Part shown: in pieces, positions 1-8,670 of the stretch
Layout: each line of letters opens with the position of its first letter
Numbering within the stretch: the first letter of the stretch is position 1
Source of the DNA: Burkholderia oklahomensis C6786
GTDB lineage: Bacteria; Pseudomonadota; Gammaproteobacteria; Burkholderiales; Burkholderiaceae
Assembly (NCBI RefSeq): GCF_000959365.1
Contig: NZ_CP009555.1
Location: 2,604,001-2,668,000, forward strand
DNA length: 64,000 nucleotides
Direction of reading: 5' to 3'
Translations under genes and position numbers: made by a program
Notes under the pieces: model-generated
The model's input: the letters and a program-made list of their open reading frames with translations, nothing else
The model's database searches: none
What the model was told of the DNA's origin: nothing

Positions 1-279
1 AATGTCGCTCGTCGTGGGAACGCCGGATCGGCTCGTCGGCAATCGGCCAAGGGCGAATCGGGCGTCGCGCGTTACGACGGCGGTGCGCCGACGCCGCGCG
101 CACTTCGACATGCGGCATGCGCAGCGTGTGGCGCAATCTGCAGACGAAGCGACCGAAGAAGCGAGCTTAAAGCACGGCGGCGGCGCCGGGCAATCGAAAG
201 ATGGCGGCCGGGCGCCGGCATGCGGGGGCCGGCGCGGCCCGCGCGGCCCGTGCGCCGGAGAGACGGCGCGCGCCGCGGC
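1..279. other. Window edge, no supported gene
   Basis: I see no convincing gene here. The open frames lack a ribosome binding site and read as arginine/alanine-rich low-complexity protein, which is usual for GC-rich non-coding or antisense DNA. The stretch ends at the stop of the acetyltransferase gene on the minus strand. Confidence 0.4.
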
Positions 280-807
280 TCAGACCTGCTTGTAGAAGAA
301 CGTCGTCGCGCACGGCGTGCCGTCCGGCATCAGCGCGTACTGCGGAACGACGCCGACGCGTTGCCATCCCGCGCGCTGGTAAAGCCGCTCCGCGTCGCTG
401 CCCGTCACGGTGTCGAGCACGAGGACGGTCTTGCCGGCCGCGCGTGCGACGCTGTCGAGCATGGCGAGCAACCGCTGCGCGACGCCGCGACGCCGCGCAT
501 CGCGACGCACGAGCATCTTTGCGACGTCCGCGCGATGCGGCTGGTTTTCCGGCAAGCGCGTGATCATCTGCACGGTGCCGACGATGCGGCCGCCGGCGTC
601 TTCGGCGACGAGCAGCGTGCGATCGCCGCACGCGACGCCGTCGGCGACGTCGCGCCAGAACGCGCGCGCCTTGTCTCGCGCGAGCGGCGCCATGAAGCTC
701 ACCGACGCGCCGCCTTCGACGCAATCGATCAGCACGTCGGACAGCGCGTCGACGCATGCGATCGCTTCGTTCGGCCCGACGCGTCGCACGTCGATCGAGT
801 CGCTCAT
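280..807 (-). CDS. GNAT family N-acetyltransferase
   Basis: Predicted 175-aa acetyltransferase of the GNAT fold, which transfers an acetyl group from acetyl-CoA to an unknown amine. The acetyl-CoA pyrophosphate-binding signature RRRGVA lies at about residues 105-110, preceded by the usual beta strand (VAKMLVRRD) and followed by the helix QRLLAML. The C-terminal YQRAGWQRVG motif is also typical of the family. The start MSDSID was chosen because its ATG overlaps the stop of the upstream XRE-cupin regulator (ATGA), which indicates translational coupling. A longer in-frame extension is arginine-rich and not credible. The substrate cannot be predicted. Cytoplasmic. Confidence 0.85.
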   Translation of the reverse strand: MSDSIDVRRVGPNEAIACVDALSDVLIDCVEGGASVSFMAPLARDKARAFWRDVADGVACGDRTLLVAEDAGGRIVGTVQMITRLPENQPHRADVAKMLVRRDARRRGVAQRLLAMLDSVARAAGKTVLVLDTVTGSDAERLYQRAGWQRVGVVPQYALMPDGTPCATTFFYKQV

Positions 808-1391
808 TCGATTCTCCCCGCGCGGATCGCGGGCGCAGCGGCGAGCGCGACGACGTAGCGCGCGGCCTTGCGGCCCGGATTGAAGAAGACGGTCGGACGA
901 TCGAGGCGCATCGCGAGACAGTCGCCGGCGGCGATGCGCCACGTGTCGTCGCCGTTCGTGATGTCCATTTCGCCTTCGAGCATCCAGACTTGCTGATGAA
1001 AATCCGCGTGGCGCTCGCCGGTGTCGTACGCGACGCGCCCGCCCGGCGGGAACTTCACCTCGACGAGCTGCAGCGGCGACGGCGCCGCGGGCGACAGGCT
1101 GCGGCGCACGTAGCCCGACGCCGGATCCTTCCAGACAGGCTGCTCGATGGCGCGGGACAGCGGCGACGCCGCCTGCGCGGCGCGATCGTCCTCGAACAGC
1201 GACGCGAGCGATACGCCGAGCGCGTTGGCGAGCCGCTCGAGCACGACGGCCGTCGGGCTGCTCTGCGCGCGTTCGATGAGCGAGATGTTCGAGCGGCTGA
1301 CCTTGCTGCGCTCGGCGAGCGCGTCGAGCGAATAGCCGCGCAGATCGCGGAGTGCGCGCACGCGGCGCGCGATCAATTGATTGACGTCCAT
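804..1391 (-). CDS. XRE-cupin transcriptional regulator
   Basis: 195-aa DNA-binding regulator. Residues about 5-65 form a lambda-repressor-like helix-turn-helix (RSNISLIERAQSSPT is the recognition region). Residues about 115-185 form a small cupin sensor domain (HQQVWMLEGEMDI, then AAGDCLAMRLDRPTVFFNPG). Proteins of this architecture bind a small ligand in the cupin barrel and usually control neighbouring metabolic or detoxification genes. Its stop codon overlaps the start of the acetyltransferase gene by 4 bp, so the two form a bicistronic unit. The acetyltransferase is a plausible target or partner, but that is inference. Confidence 0.9.
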   Translation of the reverse strand: MDVNQLIARRVRALRDLRGYSLDALAERSKVSRSNISLIERAQSSPTAVVLERLANALGVSLASLFEDDRAAQAASPLSRAIEQPVWKDPASGYVRRSLSPAAPSPLQLVEVKFPPGGRVAYDTGERHADFHQQVWMLEGEMDITNGDDTWRIAAGDCLAMRLDRPTVFFNPGRKAARYVVALAAAPAIRAGRIE

Positions 1392-1520
1392 GCTGTCCGG
1401 TATATTGGAATAAAATCCAGAATACTAGATTGGCATCAAGGCGATGCGCGTCGTGTCAGCGACGGCGGCGCGCTCGTCGGCTTGGGGGCGCGCCTTGTCC
1501 GTCCGATGCGACGCGCCGCG

Positions 1521-2753
1521 TCACTTCGCGTCTTCGATGCGGATCGTTCCGTTCAGGTGCTGGAACTCGCCGTTGCGATGCGCGATGTTCGTATGGACGA
1601 CGCCGTTCTCGAAATCCTCGACGTGCACGACGTTGTCGCCGCTCTTCGGCTCGTGCCAATAGACCATGAACACCTGCGGCCGGATCTGCGTCGCCTTGTA
1701 TTCGACGGTGTCGGTCGCGCCCTGGTACTGGCCCGACGTGCCGACGAACGTCATCGTGTGGTCGTCCTTGAAGTCGAGGCGAAAGCCGATGTCGCCGAAT
1801 TGCACGAGCGCCTTCTTGCCGGCGGCCGGGAACGCGGACTCCGTGCCGACGACGGGCCACTGCATCTCGCCCTTGATGACCTTCGCGCTCATTTCGAGCG
1901 ACGACGCGTCGGCGAGGTTCGGATAACGCGCCTTCATCGCGGCGATCAGTTCTGCAGAATTTCTCGCTTTCGCGGCCTCCGTCTCGAACGCGACCAGGTA
2001 GTCGCGCGTGAATTTCACGGATGCGGGCGTGTATGGCTCGCTGCCGTCCGGATTCGCGAGGTAGTGGCCGGGCACGACGAGCTTCGGATGAAGCGCCGCG
2101 ATCCGGTCGAGCGTCTTGATCCAGTTGCGGCGCGATTCCGGCGTCTGCGTATCGGCGATCCACACGTGGATGTTCGCCGCGACCGGAATGCCGCCGACGA
2201 TCGCGTGCGCGGACGGGATCGACACGAACGTGCGGTCGGGCGACGGACCGTCGAGGCCGACGATGCGCAGCTCGTGGCCGTCGAGCGTCAGTTTGTCGCC
2301 CTTGAGCGGCTGCGGCACGACGAGCGAACGCGGCGCATTGTCCTTCAGGATCGGCCCCCAGTACGCGAGCTTGTCGTCCTTGTTCGCCTGGATCGCGGCG
2401 ACCGTCTGCGGCGTCGCGACGATCTTCGCGTCCGGGAACGCGGCCTTGATCGTGTCGAGTCCGAAGTAATAGTCCGGATCGCTGTGGCTCACGTAGACGA
2501 ACTTGAGCGGTTTGCCGGTCGCCTTGATCTTGTTGACGAGCGCCTCGGCGTCGTTGCGCTGGAACTGCGCGTCGATGAGGATCGTGCCGGTCTTGCCGGT
2601 GACGATCTCGGACGAGACCGGAAAGAGGCTCTTTTCGCCGGGATTGTAGACGTCGATCTGAAGCGGCGCGCCGGAGCCTGCGGCATGAGCGAGGCTCGCG
2701 CCGAACAGCGAGGCGGCTGCGGCGGCGAGCGCCACGAGAGAGCGTAAGGACAT
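1521..2753 (-). CDS. Secreted metallo-beta-lactamase-fold hydrolase with MoaF-like C-terminal domain
   Basis: 410-aa exported protein. A signal peptide (MSLRSL followed by an alanine-rich core, cleavage near AHA at residue 24) precedes a metallo-beta-lactamase fold at about residues 30-240. It resembles the Vmh-type MBL hydrolases, with VVPGHY around His230. The core metal motif is unusual: where the family has HxHxDH it reads HSDPDY (His90, Asp92, Asp94, Tyr95), so at least two histidine ligands are replaced. The C-terminal 110 residues (DDHTMTFVGTSG, VFMVYWHEP, HLNGTIRI) look like a MoaF/calycin-like beta domain. The start MSLRSL gives a clean signal peptide. It is divergent from an HxlR regulator 287 bp away, a likely controller. 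Substrate unknown. Confidence 0.8.
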   Translation of the reverse strand: MSLRSLVALAAAAASLFGASLAHAAGSGAPLQIDVYNPGEKSLFPVSSEIVTGKTGTILIDAQFQRNDAEALVNKIKATGKPLKFVYVSHSDPDYYFGLDTIKAAFPDAKIVATPQTVAAIQANKDDKLAYWGPILKDNAPRSLVVPQPLKGDKLTLDGHELRIVGLDGPSPDRTFVSIPSAHAIVGGIPVAANIHVWIADTQTPESRRNWIKTLDRIAALHPKLVVPGHYLANPDGSEPYTPASVKFTRDYLVAFETEAAKARNSAELIAAMKARYPNLADASSLEMSAKVIKGEMQWPVVGTESAFPAAGKKALVQFGDIGFRLDFKDDHTMTFVGTSGQYQGATDTVEYKATQIRPQVFMVYWHEPKSGDNVVHVEDFENGVVHTNIAHRNGEFQHLNGTIRIEDAK

Positions 2754-2997
2754 GAAGGATTCCCTGAGAGCATGGGTATTGTGAATGCGACGCCCGAGCA
2801 AAGCGATGCGGCGTCGTCGAGGCAGGACGGTATCGTCGAGCAGATATCTGGGCGCATCACCTCGCTGAAGAAAAGTTAGCAAAACGAATCGATGAATCGA
2901 CGCGCGGCCAGCGATATTGCCGGCTCTCTCGAAGCATGGATGTCGCGCTTCGACGTCCGTTGCGACGCGGAAATGGACCGCCGTGCAAACGATGCTA

Positions 2998-3010
2998 GTA
3001 TCTGCGATAC
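2998..3010. promoter_or_regulatory. Candidate operator upstream of HxlR gene
   Basis: Short perfect palindrome GTATC-TGC-GATAC, 30 bp before the start codon of the HxlR-type gene and inside the divergent promoter region with the MBL-fold gene. HxlR proteins are dimeric winged-helix factors that bind short inverted repeats, so autoregulation is plausible. The palindrome is seen; its function is inferred. Confidence 0.35.
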
Positions 3011-3040
3011 AGGTAGTTACCGGCAGAAACTATAAACTGG

Positions 3041-3487
3041 ATGGCAACGATGGGGAAGAACGCACCGAAAGGTGAGCAGATTACCGAGAGGAAACCTTCG
3101 CTTCTCGACGCGCCGCGCAGGGGCAACGCGTATGCGTCGGAATGTCCGACGCGGCTCGTGCTCGATCGCATCGCGGACAAATGGACCGTCCTGATCCTGG
3201 CGCTGCTGTCGCATCAGCCGCTGCGTTTCAATACGCTGCTGCGGCATATCGAGGGCCTGTCGCAGAAAGTGCTGTCGCAAACGCTCAAGCGGCTCGAGCG
3301 GGACGGGCTCGTTGCGCGCACCGTTTACGCGACGGTGCCGGTGTCGGTCGAATATGCGCTCACGCCGCTCGGGCATACGCTGGCGCGTTCGATTTCGCCG
3401 ATCATCGTGTGGGCGGAAACGCACATCGATGCCGTGCTCGATGCGCGCACGGCCTACGATGCTCGGCAGGGCAACGTGAGCGCCTGA
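3041..3487 (+). CDS. HxlR family transcriptional regulator
   Basis: 148-aa winged helix-turn-helix protein. The core (CPTRLVLDRIADKWTVLILALL, then FNTLLRHIEGLSQKVLSQTLKRLERDGLVAR) matches the HxlR family, with the conserved Cys before the first helix that serves as a redox or electrophile sensor in some members (for example YodB and HypR). The wing ends in VPVSVEYALTPLGHTL. It is transcribed away from the secreted MBL-fold hydrolase and probably regulates it. A second in-frame ATG three codons in is an alternative start. Confidence 0.9.
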   Translation: MATMGKNAPKGEQITERKPSLLDAPRRGNAYASECPTRLVLDRIADKWTVLILALLSHQPLRFNTLLRHIEGLSQKVLSQTLKRLERDGLVARTVYATVPVSVEYALTPLGHTLARSISPIIVWAETHIDAVLDARTAYDARQGNVSA

Positions 3488-4221
3488 CCGATCGCGAACG
3501 TTCAACCGGGCGAAATCGGCGTCGCGAAATATCGAGAAAATAAATGCCGGCGCGATGTGATTTTTATTCTCGACTGACGCTTTTTTAAGCGAATCGAATC
3601 ATTGCAATTGTTTCCTGTGCCGTTCGAAACGAGCGAAAAGCTCGGAAAGGGTTGCCTTGGTGCGCCGCGTCATTCATCATGCTTGAGAGAAAGCGACGCG
3701 AAAGCTGTTCGATCGGAATTTGACATGCTCTGGTACGACGTTTGAAAAAACGTCCAGATCATTGAATGATCTGGGTTTGATCAGGCTCGGATGTTTGGAA
3801 CCATGTGTCGGTTTACATACCCCATTCATCGGATCATAGTCATGGCAAATAAAGCAGCACGATAACTAAGCGTACTTACGGAGACCGAGGATGATACGCG
3901 CATACGAGGGGTCAGCGGAGCAGCCGTTTTTTCAAATTCCCGTACGGGCAGTCGTCATGCGCATGGTGTTCCTGCGCAATCGCATCGCTAATTAGCCGTC
4001 GATTTTCATTCAATTTCCACTTGAGGGCGCCGCATTGCCATGCCGCGCCGCGAATCGGCGCGCGCATCGAATCCTGCCGGCCGAATTCGCATTGACCGCA
4101 TGCTCGCGGCCAAGCGTCAAGAATCGCCGTGTCGCCTGTCGGCGACGCCGAGATACCAACCAGCCGGCGGGCGATGAGGCCACGCCGGACGAGACCGGAT
4201 TGGACCAAAAAAGGAGGGGTG
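3488..4221. other. Intergenic region with stacked palindromes
   Basis: No supported gene in about 730 bp. Base composition is more AT-rich than the flanks. It holds two adjoining perfect inverted repeats (annotated separately). The end of the stretch leads into the lipoprotein cluster through a strong AAGGAGGGG ribosome binding site at 4211-4219. I take it to be the promoter region for the lipoprotein/OmpW cluster. Confidence 0.5.
3737..3774. repeat. Two abutting perfect inverted repeats
   Basis: First repeat: GACGTTT-GAAA-AAACGTC (3737-3754, 7-bp arms). Second: CCAGATCATT-G-AATGATCTGG (3754-3774, 10-bp arms around a single base). They share one base. The second is too tight to fold as an RNA hairpin and looks like a dimeric-regulator operator. 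The first could be part of it or an independent site. It lies about 450 bp before the first lipoprotein gene. The regulator is not identified. Confidence 0.5.
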
Positions 4222-5820
4222 ATGTTTTGCATGCCTAATCTTCGTGCGACCGTGCTGTCGTGTGTGGTTGTCGCGATGCCGTTCTTTGCCGGCTGCGGCG
4301 GCGGGGACGATCCCGGCCCGATTCAGGTCGGGCAATGCTCGGGCAGCTCGTGTCCGCCGAGCGGGCCGAGCACGACGCCGCCGACGGTGACGAAGCTGTG
4401 CCCCGATGCCCTTGATTACTCGACGACGTACACGGGCGGGTCGGGCAGCGGCGAATACGTGAAGGTCAAGTTCGACACGGCGAAGAAGACCTATCAGATG
4501 CAATTCATCGCGTCGTCGGTGCCGACGTCCGCGGGGCAGATCAACAACACGCGCGCCGGCCTCACGATCAACGGCACGTTCCACAACGCGACCGGTCTGC
4601 CGACCGCCGAGCAGAACCGTTGCGCGTTCGTGCTCGACAACGGCGCGACGAGCGACGGCGCGTACTCGGTGACGATCAATCGCGCCGACCCGCCGATGCT
4701 GTTCGTCGGCATGGGCGTCGTGGGCGGCGGGATTCCCGGCGCGACGATCGCGTTCTCCGGCCTGGAACTGTTCCCGGGCCTGACGATCGGCACGGTGCCG
4801 TCGCGCGCGTTCGACTTCTATCCGTTCATTGGCTTTACGGACACCGAAACGGATTTCGCGAAAGTGGCCGGCGTCTACAACGAGGTCGGCGTGCACCTGC
4901 AGCCGACGGGCACGTCGTTCCAGACGGCCGCGCCGCAAGGCTGGCAGCCGGATGTCGTGAACTGGACGCAGACGCTCAATGCGGACGGTTCGTGCACGAT
5001 CACGCCGGGCAGCGACTACTCGTGCCGCACGACCGGCACCCCCTGGACGCGGCGGACGAACGCGGACGGCACGCCGGACAACGTGTTCGTGAGCCATCCG
5101 CAACCGAGTCAGCCGTATCCGTCCGCAGGGCAGGGCCAGCCGCTCGTGATCCTGACGCCGAGCCAGGCGCAAGGCGTGATGATCGTCGGCAAGCTCAACG
5201 GCCAGCTCGTGCCCGTCGTCATTCGCGTCGGCTACGCGAACGTAGACGCGAGCAATCCGCTCGGATCGGTAGCGGATGCGGAGATCGGCATCTCGGTGCT
5301 CGCCCCCGTTACGGCGATAGCGGCGAACTCGCTGCAAGGCGGCTACATCGGCGCGACGAGCGCGGTCGCGTGCGGCGTCGTGAGTTTCGGCGGCAATTCG
5401 AACGCGCCCGCCAACAGCGGCTCGGCATTCGACAACACGGTGCCTCATCCTGAATCGCCCGGCACGTATCACGACGGGTTCTTCTACCCGTCCGCCGGCG
5501 GCTGCACGGACGGCTCGGCCGTATCGACGCTCGCGGCGAACTACACGTCGACGCTGTTCCAGGGCGCGACCGCGGCGTTCATGGATCCGATGACGTCGTC
5601 GGTGAGCTCGCAGTTCTCGCTGGACTACACGCAGACGACGCCCGGCAAGATCAAGGTGACGGCGACGCGCGACTTCAATGCACAAGGCAGCGCGGGTACG
5701 GTCGCGATCTTCAGGAAAGGCGACTACGGCTGGCTCATCAAGGTCGGCAACGTGTACGGGATGGTCGTCAACAACAGCCAGTACAACCCGTTCTTCACGG
5801 TCGGCGCGTTCGTTCAATAA
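4222..5820 (+). CDS. Lipoprotein of unknown function, paralogue 1
   Basis: 532-aa predicted outer-membrane lipoprotein. The N-terminus has a hydrophobic segment ending in the lipobox FAGC (Cys at residue 24) followed by GGGDD. An aspartate-rich start after the lipidated Cys is compatible with its membrane position. ATG 4222 is preferred because AAGGAGGGG lies just upstream; ATG 4231 is an alternative. No known domain is recognised. It is clearly homologous to the next gene: both begin the mature part with LCP-x(3)-DY and TGGSGSGE, share IVGKL-x(2)-QLVPV, and end in identical FTVGAFVQ. It has about 115 extra residues, including several cysteines (CSGSSC near the N-terminus and a Cys-containing insert before the C-terminal block). 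A surface-binding or substrate-uptake role with OmpW is a guess. Confidence 0.8.
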   Translation: MFCMPNLRATVLSCVVVAMPFFAGCGGGDDPGPIQVGQCSGSSCPPSGPSTTPPTVTKLCPDALDYSTTYTGGSGSGEYVKVKFDTAKKTYQMQFIASSVPTSAGQINNTRAGLTINGTFHNATGLPTAEQNRCAFVLDNGATSDGAYSVTINRADPPMLFVGMGVVGGGIPGATIAFSGLELFPGLTIGTVPSRAFDFYPFIGFTDTETDFAKVAGVYNEVGVHLQPTGTSFQTAAPQGWQPDVVNWTQTLNADGSCTITPGSDYSCRTTGTPWTRRTNADGTPDNVFVSHPQPSQPYPSAGQGQPLVILTPSQAQGVMIVGKLNGQLVPVVIRVGYANVDASNPLGSVADAEIGISVLAPVTAIAANSLQGGYIGATSAVACGVVSFGGNSNAPANSGSAFDNTVPHPESPGTYHDGFFYPSAGGCTDGSAVSTLAANYTSTLFQGATAAFMDPMTSSVSSQFSLDYTQTTPGKIKVTATRDFNAQGSAGTVAIFRKGDYGWLIKVGNVYGMVVNNSQYNPFFTVGAFVQ

Positions 5821-5881
5821 CGGATGGCACCGCGGCGGCGCGCTGCGCGCCGCCGCAGACTTCACAATATCGAGGATTCCT

Positions 5882-7135
5882 ATGCATTGGAGAAAATCGC
5901 TGGCCGCTGCCGTATCGGCTTCCGTCCTGACCGCCTGCGGCGGCGGCGATGATCCGCCGCCCGCGCCCGTCGTCCGGCTCTGTCCGAAGACCATCGATTA
6001 CAACACCGTGTTTACGGGCGGCTCCGGCTCCGGTGAGCTCGTTCGCGTGCAGCTCGACACGACGAACATGACGTTCCGGATCACGTATCTCGCGTCGCCG
6101 GTGCCGGCTGCGGCGGGCACCGTGCAGCCGACGCGCGATGCGCCGCCCAACAACGTCGTGACCGGGACGCTGACGGACGAGACGGGTCTTCCGACCGAGA
6201 AGCTCAACCAGTGCACGTTCCGGCTGAACAACGCGAGCCTCGATCCGAGCCGCCCGGCGCGCGTGTTTCTCGGCGAAGGCGTGCTGGGCGGCGCGATTCC
6301 CGGCGCGACGATCGAGTTCGACGGCGTGATCGGCGTCGGCCGGATTCCGAAGACGACGTTCCCGTACTATCCGTTCATCAGCTTCTCCGATCAGGAGACC
6401 GATCTTTCGAAGATCGCGGGCAACTACAACCAGCTCGGCTATCACCAGGTGCCGTCGCAGAACTTCATGCAAGCGGCGCTCGACGCGAAGGTCACGATCA
6501 ACGCGGACGGCACGTACGTCGAGACCGACAACTTCGGCAAGAAGAACGGCGGGCAGCCGCTCGCGTCGAGCGCGACCGTCAATCAGAGGCTGACGCTGCG
6601 CGCCGATGCGCCGGTGTTCGAGTCGCTCAACTATCAGCCGCAGATCCCGGCGACGCTGCCGTCGCTCGATCCGACGAAGGCGGGCAAGGGCATTCTGATC
6701 GTCGGCAAGCTGCGCAATCAGCTGGTGCCCGTCTTCATCCGTACCGGCGCGGCGAATTCCGATCTGACGCAAGGCGCGCCCGTCGCGGACGACGAATCCG
6801 GGATCTCGATGCTGAGTCCGCAGAAAGCGGTCGCTTTGGGTTCGCAGGACGGCGAATACACGGGCGTCGACAGCCTGCTCGACTATCGCGCGACCGCGCT
6901 CGTCGGCACGCAGGCGACGCTGCTCGATCCGTTCCATGCGTCGCAGGTCGCGCTCACGCGCGCGCTCAATCTCGACTACACACAGGCCGTGCCGGGCGTC
7001 GTCACGACGGTCCAGACGAATGCGGCGTCGGGGCCGCCTACCGGCAAGTTCATCTTCACGGGCGGCGTATTCGGTTTTCTCGACATGAGCGACGTCAGCA
7101 ACCCGTACTTCACGGTGGGCGCGTTCGTGCAGTGA
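5882..7135 (+). CDS. Lipoprotein of unknown function, paralogue 2
   Basis: 417-aa predicted lipoprotein starting MHWRKS with lipobox LTAC (Cys19) followed by GGGDD. It is a tandem duplicate of the preceding gene, 61 bp downstream. Shared blocks are DY-x-TVFTGGSGSGE, PYYPFISFSDQETDL-x-KIAGNYN, IVGKLRNQLVPVFIRTGAAN and the C-terminal LDYTQ plus NPYFTVGAFVQ. It lacks the cysteine-rich inserts of its neighbour. No database family is recognised by eye. It is followed at 79 bp by an OmpW-type gene and probably co-transcribed with it, which suggests a shared envelope function. Confidence 0.8.
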   Translation: MHWRKSLAAAVSASVLTACGGGDDPPPAPVVRLCPKTIDYNTVFTGGSGSGELVRVQLDTTNMTFRITYLASPVPAAAGTVQPTRDAPPNNVVTGTLTDETGLPTEKLNQCTFRLNNASLDPSRPARVFLGEGVLGGAIPGATIEFDGVIGVGRIPKTTFPYYPFISFSDQETDLSKIAGNYNQLGYHQVPSQNFMQAALDAKVTINADGTYVETDNFGKKNGGQPLASSATVNQRLTLRADAPVFESLNYQPQIPATLPSLDPTKAGKGILIVGKLRNQLVPVFIRTGAANSDLTQGAPVADDESGISMLSPQKAVALGSQDGEYTGVDSLLDYRATALVGTQATLLDPFHASQVALTRALNLDYTQAVPGVVTTVQTNAASGPPTGKFIFTGGVFGFLDMSDVSNPYFTVGAFVQ

Positions 7136-7214
7136 GCGTCGCGCGGAACAGGAGACACACGGCGATGCGCGGCCCGCGGGCCCGCGTCGCCCGATCGGAG
7201 TATCAGGAGACTTC

Positions 7215-8039
7215 ATGAAGAAGCTGATTGCCGCGTGCGTCGTTGCAGGTGCATCGACGGGCGCTTTCGCGCAGCAGGCGGGCGACACGGTCGCGACGCT
7301 CGGCTGGCTCCACGTGATGCCGCAGGATTCGAGCAACGGCCTCACCACCAATGTCGTCAATTCGCCGATCAACGGCCCGCTGCGGCTGCCCGGCTCGTTC
7401 ACGTCGCCGGGCACGAGCCTGACGGTCAACAACGCGGACACGGTGGGGCTCACGTTCACGTACTTCTTCACCGACCACATCGCGGTGACGTCCGTGCTCG
7501 GGATTCCGCCGGAATTCGCGCTGACGGGCCACGGCGTCATCAGGCCTCCCGGTCCGTCGGGCTCGCTCGGCAGCGTCGATCTCGGCAATCCGGCGAATCA
7601 GCCTGCCGTGAAAAACGCGCGGCAGTGGAGCCCGACGATCATCCTGAACTACTACTTCAATTCGCCGACGGCGAAGTTCCGGCCGTTCGTCGGCATCGGC
7701 ATCGCATACAGCTGGTTCACGAACATCGAGCTCAACGGCAATTTCGCGAAGGACGTCAACGACAACCTCGGCAGCGTGCTCGCGGCGGGCGCCGGCAAGC
7801 CGGGACCGACGTCGGTCGAGGGGAAGGCGTCGTCGTCGTTCACGCCGGTCTACAACATCGGCGCGAGCTATGCGTTCGCCAAGCGCTGGGCGCTGACGGC
7901 GACGCTGTCGTACATGCCGCTCAAGACGTACTCGTCGCTCGTCATCAAGGCTGCCGACGGCACGACGCTCGCGACGACACGCACGAAGCTGAAGGCCGAT
8001 CCGCTCATCACGTTCGTCGGGATCTCTTACAAGTTCTGA
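7215..8039 (+). CDS. OmpW family outer-membrane protein
   Basis: 274-aa outer-membrane beta-barrel protein. It has a cleavable signal peptide (MKKLIAACVV to AFAQQ), then GDTVATLGWLHVMP, the family-typical opening of OmpW. Transmembrane strands alternate (TVGLTFTYFFTDHIAVTSVLG, SPTIILNYYF, FRPFVGIGIAYSWF), and it ends in GISYKF with the C-terminal Phe needed by the BAM machinery. OmpW proteins form narrow hydrophobic channels for small nonpolar compounds. A good GGAG sits 7 bases before ATG. Position between two lipoproteins and a PraB-like secreted protein supports a joint role in handling hydrophobic compounds. Confidence 0.9.
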   Translation: MKKLIAACVVAGASTGAFAQQAGDTVATLGWLHVMPQDSSNGLTTNVVNSPINGPLRLPGSFTSPGTSLTVNNADTVGLTFTYFFTDHIAVTSVLGIPPEFALTGHGVIRPPGPSGSLGSVDLGNPANQPAVKNARQWSPTIILNYYFNSPTAKFRPFVGIGIAYSWFTNIELNGNFAKDVNDNLGSVLAAGAGKPGPTSVEGKASSSFTPVYNIGASYAFAKRWALTATLSYMPLKTYSSLVIKAADGTTLATTRTKLKADPLITFVGISYKF

Positions 8040-8154
8040 GCCACGGGCGCGCGGCGTCGGCGCCCGGGCTTCCTGTGACCGAGCGGGCGGGATCGATCGG
8101 CCGCGACGTCACGCTACCGGCGGCAAGCCGCCATTCGTCAAGTGAGGCAGACTC

Positions 8155-8670
8155 ATGCGTAACCGTAAATTTGTTCCGTTCGTTGTCGCGTTGGCATTCG
8201 CAGCGGCCGCAGCTACGCCGGCGCTCGCCGTCACCGTCACCCGCGTCGACGGCCAGCCGATGAATCCGAACGGCGAGCCGTTCTCGGCGACGTCGTCTCC
8301 CAACGAAACGCTGCTGTCCAAAGGATCGATCACCGCGAACTGCGTCGCGACGTTCAACGGCACGATCTCGGCGGCGGGCGTCGTCAACATCACGTCGACG
8401 ACGTTCACCGGCAGCAACAGCCTGTGCGGCCTGATCAAGGGCAGCGCGAGCGGCCTGAACCCGTGGACCGGCCAGGCCGACAGCGCGACGCAACTGACGA
8501 TCAACAACGCGCAGGTCAACGTGTCGCTGCTCGGCCAGTGCGGTCCGAGCAAGGTGGTGACGTCGTGGAACGACGCGAATTCGTCGCTGACCTTCAGCAA
8601 CTCGGTGCTGGCGCCGGATTGCAAGGTGACGGGGACGGTCGTGACGTCGCCGAAGTTCCGCGTCCAGTAA
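8155..8670 (+). CDS. PraB-like secreted protein (alkane oxidation activator family)
   Basis: 171-aa secreted protein with a signal peptide (MRNRKF, alanine-rich core, cleavage near ALA at about residue 25). The mature part is a small beta-rich domain with four cysteines, two of them in SITANCVATFNGTI and NSLCGLIKG, followed by NPWTGQ, LLGQCGPSKV and APDCKVTGTV. This pattern resembles the Pseudomonas PraA/PraB proteins, which help growth on alkanes. The assignment is from motif memory and is moderate. It is the fourth gene of the lipoprotein/OmpW group, 115 bp after ompW. Confidence 0.6.
   Translation: MRNRKFVPFVVALAFAAAAATPALAVTVTRVDGQPMNPNGEPFSATSSPNETLLSKGSITANCVATFNGTISAAGVVNITSTTFTGSNSLCGLIKGSASGLNPWTGQADSATQLTINNAQVNVSLLGQCGPSKVVTSWNDANSSLTFSNSVLAPDCKVTGTVVTSPKFRVQ

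Noticed and set aside
756..2747. Very long plus-strand open frame antisense to the XRE and MBL genes
   Set aside because: Arg/Asp/Val-rich with no domain. It is a typical mirror frame of GC-rich coding DNA, and the minus-strand genes have clear motifs.
4117..5994. Long minus-strand open frame across the first lipoprotein gene
   Set aside because: Low-complexity Arg/His/Ala translation; the plus-strand frame has a lipobox, an RBS and a paralogue.
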